This document shows positions 62,414 through 64,000 of a stretch of DNA of 64,000 bases, one piece after another. The position numbers were made by a program, and so were the translations under genes. Origin of the DNA: Paenibacillus lignilyticus. Its GTDB lineage: Bacteria > Bacillota > Bacilli > Paenibacillales > Paenibacillaceae. The DNA lies in NCBI RefSeq assembly GCF_017942085.1, contig NZ_JAGKSP010000003.1, positions 310,001-374,000 of the forward strand. Direction: 5' to 3'. How positions within the stretch are numbered: position 1 is the first letter of the stretch; each line of letters opens with the position of its first letter. The notes beneath the pieces are model-generated. The model searched no databases. It was not told the DNA's origin and saw only the letters and a list, made by a program, of their open reading frames with translations.

Positions 62414-63067
62414 CTATGGATTCCAGATCAACACCCGAATCGGAGTTGGGTTATAGGCATTACATGGATTATTTAATTGAGGACAATTGCTGATTAACAC
62501 CATTGTGCGGGCAATCGATTCCATCTCTACATAACAACCCGGTGCCGACACCCCATCGGCAAACCGCAGCCCGCCATCTTGTGACACCGGTACATTCATG
62601 AAGAAATTCACATTGGGTGCCAAATCCCGTTTCGTATAGCCGCCATCATGTTTGGCCAGCTGCAGCATGAAGGTATCGCGGCAATTGTGCATTTGGAGCT
62701 TCTCATGCGCATACCGCACAGTATTACTCTGAGCGGAACAAGAGCCGCCGACCGTGTCATGTCTGCCGCAAGTATCGGCTACGATCTTCACCAGTTCTTT
62801 GCCGGATTCAGCCCTAAGCACGGAGCCTGTCGTTAAATAAATGTTTCCTTGTCCCGTAATGGTCGCGACCGCACTATAATGGTCTTCCGGATTCTCCGCA
62901 TCGTAGAACAACGTATCAGCCGCTTGGTTCCCTTCCAAATCCACGATCCGCAGTACTTGCCCCGGCTGAAGCTCCTTCATCCAGCCATCCCCCGCCAATA
63001 CAATTTCATCTATAATTGCCGTTTCCGGTTGCAGTAAACTTTCGTGTCGGTTAAATGCAGTAGTCAT
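62414..63067 (-). CDS. DUF1989 protein, carboxyguanidine deiminase subunit (urea-carboxylase-associated 1 type)
   Basis: A 217-aa DUF1989 protein. LRIVDLEGNQAADTLFYDA is the family opening; the probable metal-binding segment is TCGRHDTVGGSCSAQS and HNCRDTF. Proteins of this family, long called urea-carboxylase-associated, were shown to be CgdA/CgdB, which convert carboxyguanidine to allophanate and ammonia. Start ATG follows GGAGG. Placed between its paralogous partner and the carboxylase. Which subunit (A or B) it is was not determined. Confidence 0.9.
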   Translation of the reverse strand: MTTAFNRHESLLQPETAIIDEIVLAGDGWMKELQPGQVLRIVDLEGNQAADTLFYDAENPEDHYSAVATITGQGNIYLTTGSVLRAESGKELVKIVADTCGRHDTVGGSCSAQSNTVRYAHEKLQMHNCRDTFMLQLAKHDGGYTKRDLAPNVNFFMNVPVSQDGGLRFADGVSAPGCYVEMESIARTMVLISNCPQLNNPCNAYNPTPIRVLIWNP

Positions 63068-63135
63068 CGTAGTTCCTCCTTATGAATAGTTGCACGATTG
63101 AATCTATATGGCCGCATTGCGCTTATTGAGATGGA

Positions 63136-63861
63136 TCAGCGGCCTGCGAGCAAGTAGTACTCCGCCGTATTCTCGAATGCTCGCCGGTTCTCGGATCTAA
63201 AGTTGCAGCAATAATCCGTATCCAGATCGACAGCCGGGGCAGGCAGCACCTCAAGCTGTACAGGAGCTGTCGGATAGTGAGTGCTCGGATTCAACGGGTT
63301 CGGCGTATTCGACACGACGAGGAGAATGTCCATCTCTGTCCGAAGCGTTACGGAAGCACCTTCCTTACAATGTGAGGCATCATAGATCATTCGGCCCACG
63401 TCGTTACAGCTCACCTTCGAGAACAAATTGACGACCGGCCCCATATCGCGGATGCCTAAACCGCTGCGGACGAGCTCTACCGCGAAATTCTCATAGCCGC
63501 TGCGCAGCCATTCATTCCGAAGCTGTTGATAGGTGGATTGGCCATACTTGGCATCTGTGGTAGCGCGAGTCATAAAGCCGGTTATCGTGTCATGCCAGCC
63601 TAAATCATCTTCGACGAAGCTCGCCATTGCGCGGCCGTTATCGCTCATCAGAATATTTCCGCGAGTCAAATGTGCCGTATATTGGGCTTTCAGTGTGTCC
63701 GGCATGTTGTAGCGCTCCGTCAAATCATCCGCGTGAAACATCATGACCGACAAATTCGCGTTATCCTGCAAGGCCGTAAACCGAAGTAACCTTCCTCTGC
63801 TGATCCTCGCAGACCATTTATCCCCTGCCCCAAAGGTGGTGCTCCATAAGCTTGTCGTCAT
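63136..63861 (-). CDS. DUF1989 protein, carboxyguanidine deiminase subunit (urea-carboxylase-associated 2 type)
   Basis: A 241-aa second DUF1989 protein. It shows GRLLRFTALQDNANLSVMMFHADDLTERYNMPDTLKAQ, DDLGWHDTITGFM, VVNLFSKVSCNDVGRM and HCKEGASVTLRTEMDILLVVSNTPNPLNP. It is the partner of the next gene. Start ATG follows GAGGAGG, 34 nt after the riboswitch terminator. First gene of the operon. Its pairing with the neighbour and the carboxylase fixes the guanidine assignment. Confidence 0.9.
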   Translation of the reverse strand: MTTSLWSTTFGAGDKWSARISRGRLLRFTALQDNANLSVMMFHADDLTERYNMPDTLKAQYTAHLTRGNILMSDNGRAMASFVEDDLGWHDTITGFMTRATTDAKYGQSTYQQLRNEWLRSGYENFAVELVRSGLGIRDMGPVVNLFSKVSCNDVGRMIYDASHCKEGASVTLRTEMDILLVVSNTPNPLNPSTHYPTAPVQLEVLPAPAVDLDTDYCCNFRSENRRAFENTAEYYLLAGR

Positions 63862-63894
63862 TGAATATTCCTCCTCGAAAAGTGATTGAAATAT

Positions 63895-64000
63895 AAAAAG
63901 CCCGAGAGATTGGTTTCTCCCAGGCTTTTATCCTTCCGTGTTATGCAGCGCTGCCGCACACCATCTCTCGGACCAGTCTTACATGAAAGAATCGCTCACG
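63895..64000 (-). ncRNA. guanidine-I (ykkC) riboswitch, cut by window edge
   Basis: Minus strand GGTCCGAGAGATGGTGTGCGG then ACACGGAAGGATAAAAGCC-TGGGAGA, the ykkC signature, with its expression platform hairpin GCCTGGGAGA ... TCTCTCGGGC followed by TTTTTATA (63895-63930). The 5' strand of the aptamer and the promoter lie beyond 64000. It differs from the copy at 26421 in loops but keeps the conserved core. Confidence 0.88.

Overview
The window looks like a chromosomal segment of an endospore-forming Firmicute, most likely Paenibacillus or a close relative. The evidence is a gerA-type germinant-receptor operon, DacF and LysM spore-type proteins, purine-rich ribosome binding sites, BirA/BioY biotin control, a Roc-type arginine pathway and guanidine-I (ykkC) riboswitches. 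The genus is inferred from gene content only. No rRNA, tRNA, prophage, transposase or CRISPR array was seen. Most genes lie on the minus strand.

Layout. 0-12.8 kb: mixed housekeeping and envelope genes (XRE regulator, phytoene-dehydrogenase-like flavoprotein, class A PBP, GyrI-like protein, LysM protein, two APH-fold kinases, SLH-like secreted protein, NodB-like deacetylase, MmcQ protein, PAS histidine kinase). 12.9-16.7 kb: germination receptor operon (A, C, B order) with a candidate forespore promoter. 16.7-18.3 kb: an ECF41 sigma factor divergent from its carboxymuconolactone-decarboxylase partner, each preceded by the same TGTCACA-N16-CGTT promoter. 18.5-26.6 kb: an eight-gene minus-strand operon (amidohydrolase, NitT/TauT-type ABC transporter, GGT-family enzyme, half-size CHR transporter, CodA-like amidohydrolase, guanine-deaminase-like enzyme) headed by a guanidine-I riboswitch. 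It is divergent from an Lrp/AsnC gene whose likely operator covers the -10 of the riboswitch promoter.

28-39 kb: arginine and proline catabolism. RocF (arginase) and RocD lead to glutamate semialdehyde. Proline dehydrogenase and RocA lead to glutamate, glutamate dehydrogenase to 2-oxoglutarate, and malic enzyme back to pyruvate. A RocR-like activator is encoded in the middle. A second arginase-family gene in the cluster has lost three active-site residues. 39-51 kb: LysR regulator, DacF carboxypeptidase, a histidine-rich Zn/Cd/Co P-type ATPase, NUDIX, aldo-keto reductase, diacylglycerol glucosyltransferase-like protein, MBL hydrolase, ArsR/SRPBCC pair and DMT exporter.

51-64 kb: M42 peptidase, then a biotin ECF transporter (EcfA, a fused EcfA-EcfT protein, divergent BioY) around a BirA box. 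It is followed by the complete guanidine-assimilation operon, minus strand: two DUF1989 subunits (carboxyguanidine deiminase, CgdA/CgdB type), biotin-dependent guanidine/urea carboxylase and allophanate hydrolase, headed by a second guanidine-I riboswitch cut by the window edge. The biotin importer plausibly supplies the carboxylase cofactor.

The most interesting points are: the second guanidine-riboswitch operon, of unknown substrate, carrying homologues of the B. subtilis ywrABCD neighbourhood; a guanine-deaminase-like gene cut by an in-frame TGA; the degenerate arginase paralogue; a four-arm repeat element present at two loci with the same 50-nt spacing; a hairpin-repeat array; and a TTGAACA operator array between proline dehydrogenase and rocR. 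All functional calls rest on motif recognition by eye; no database search was run.
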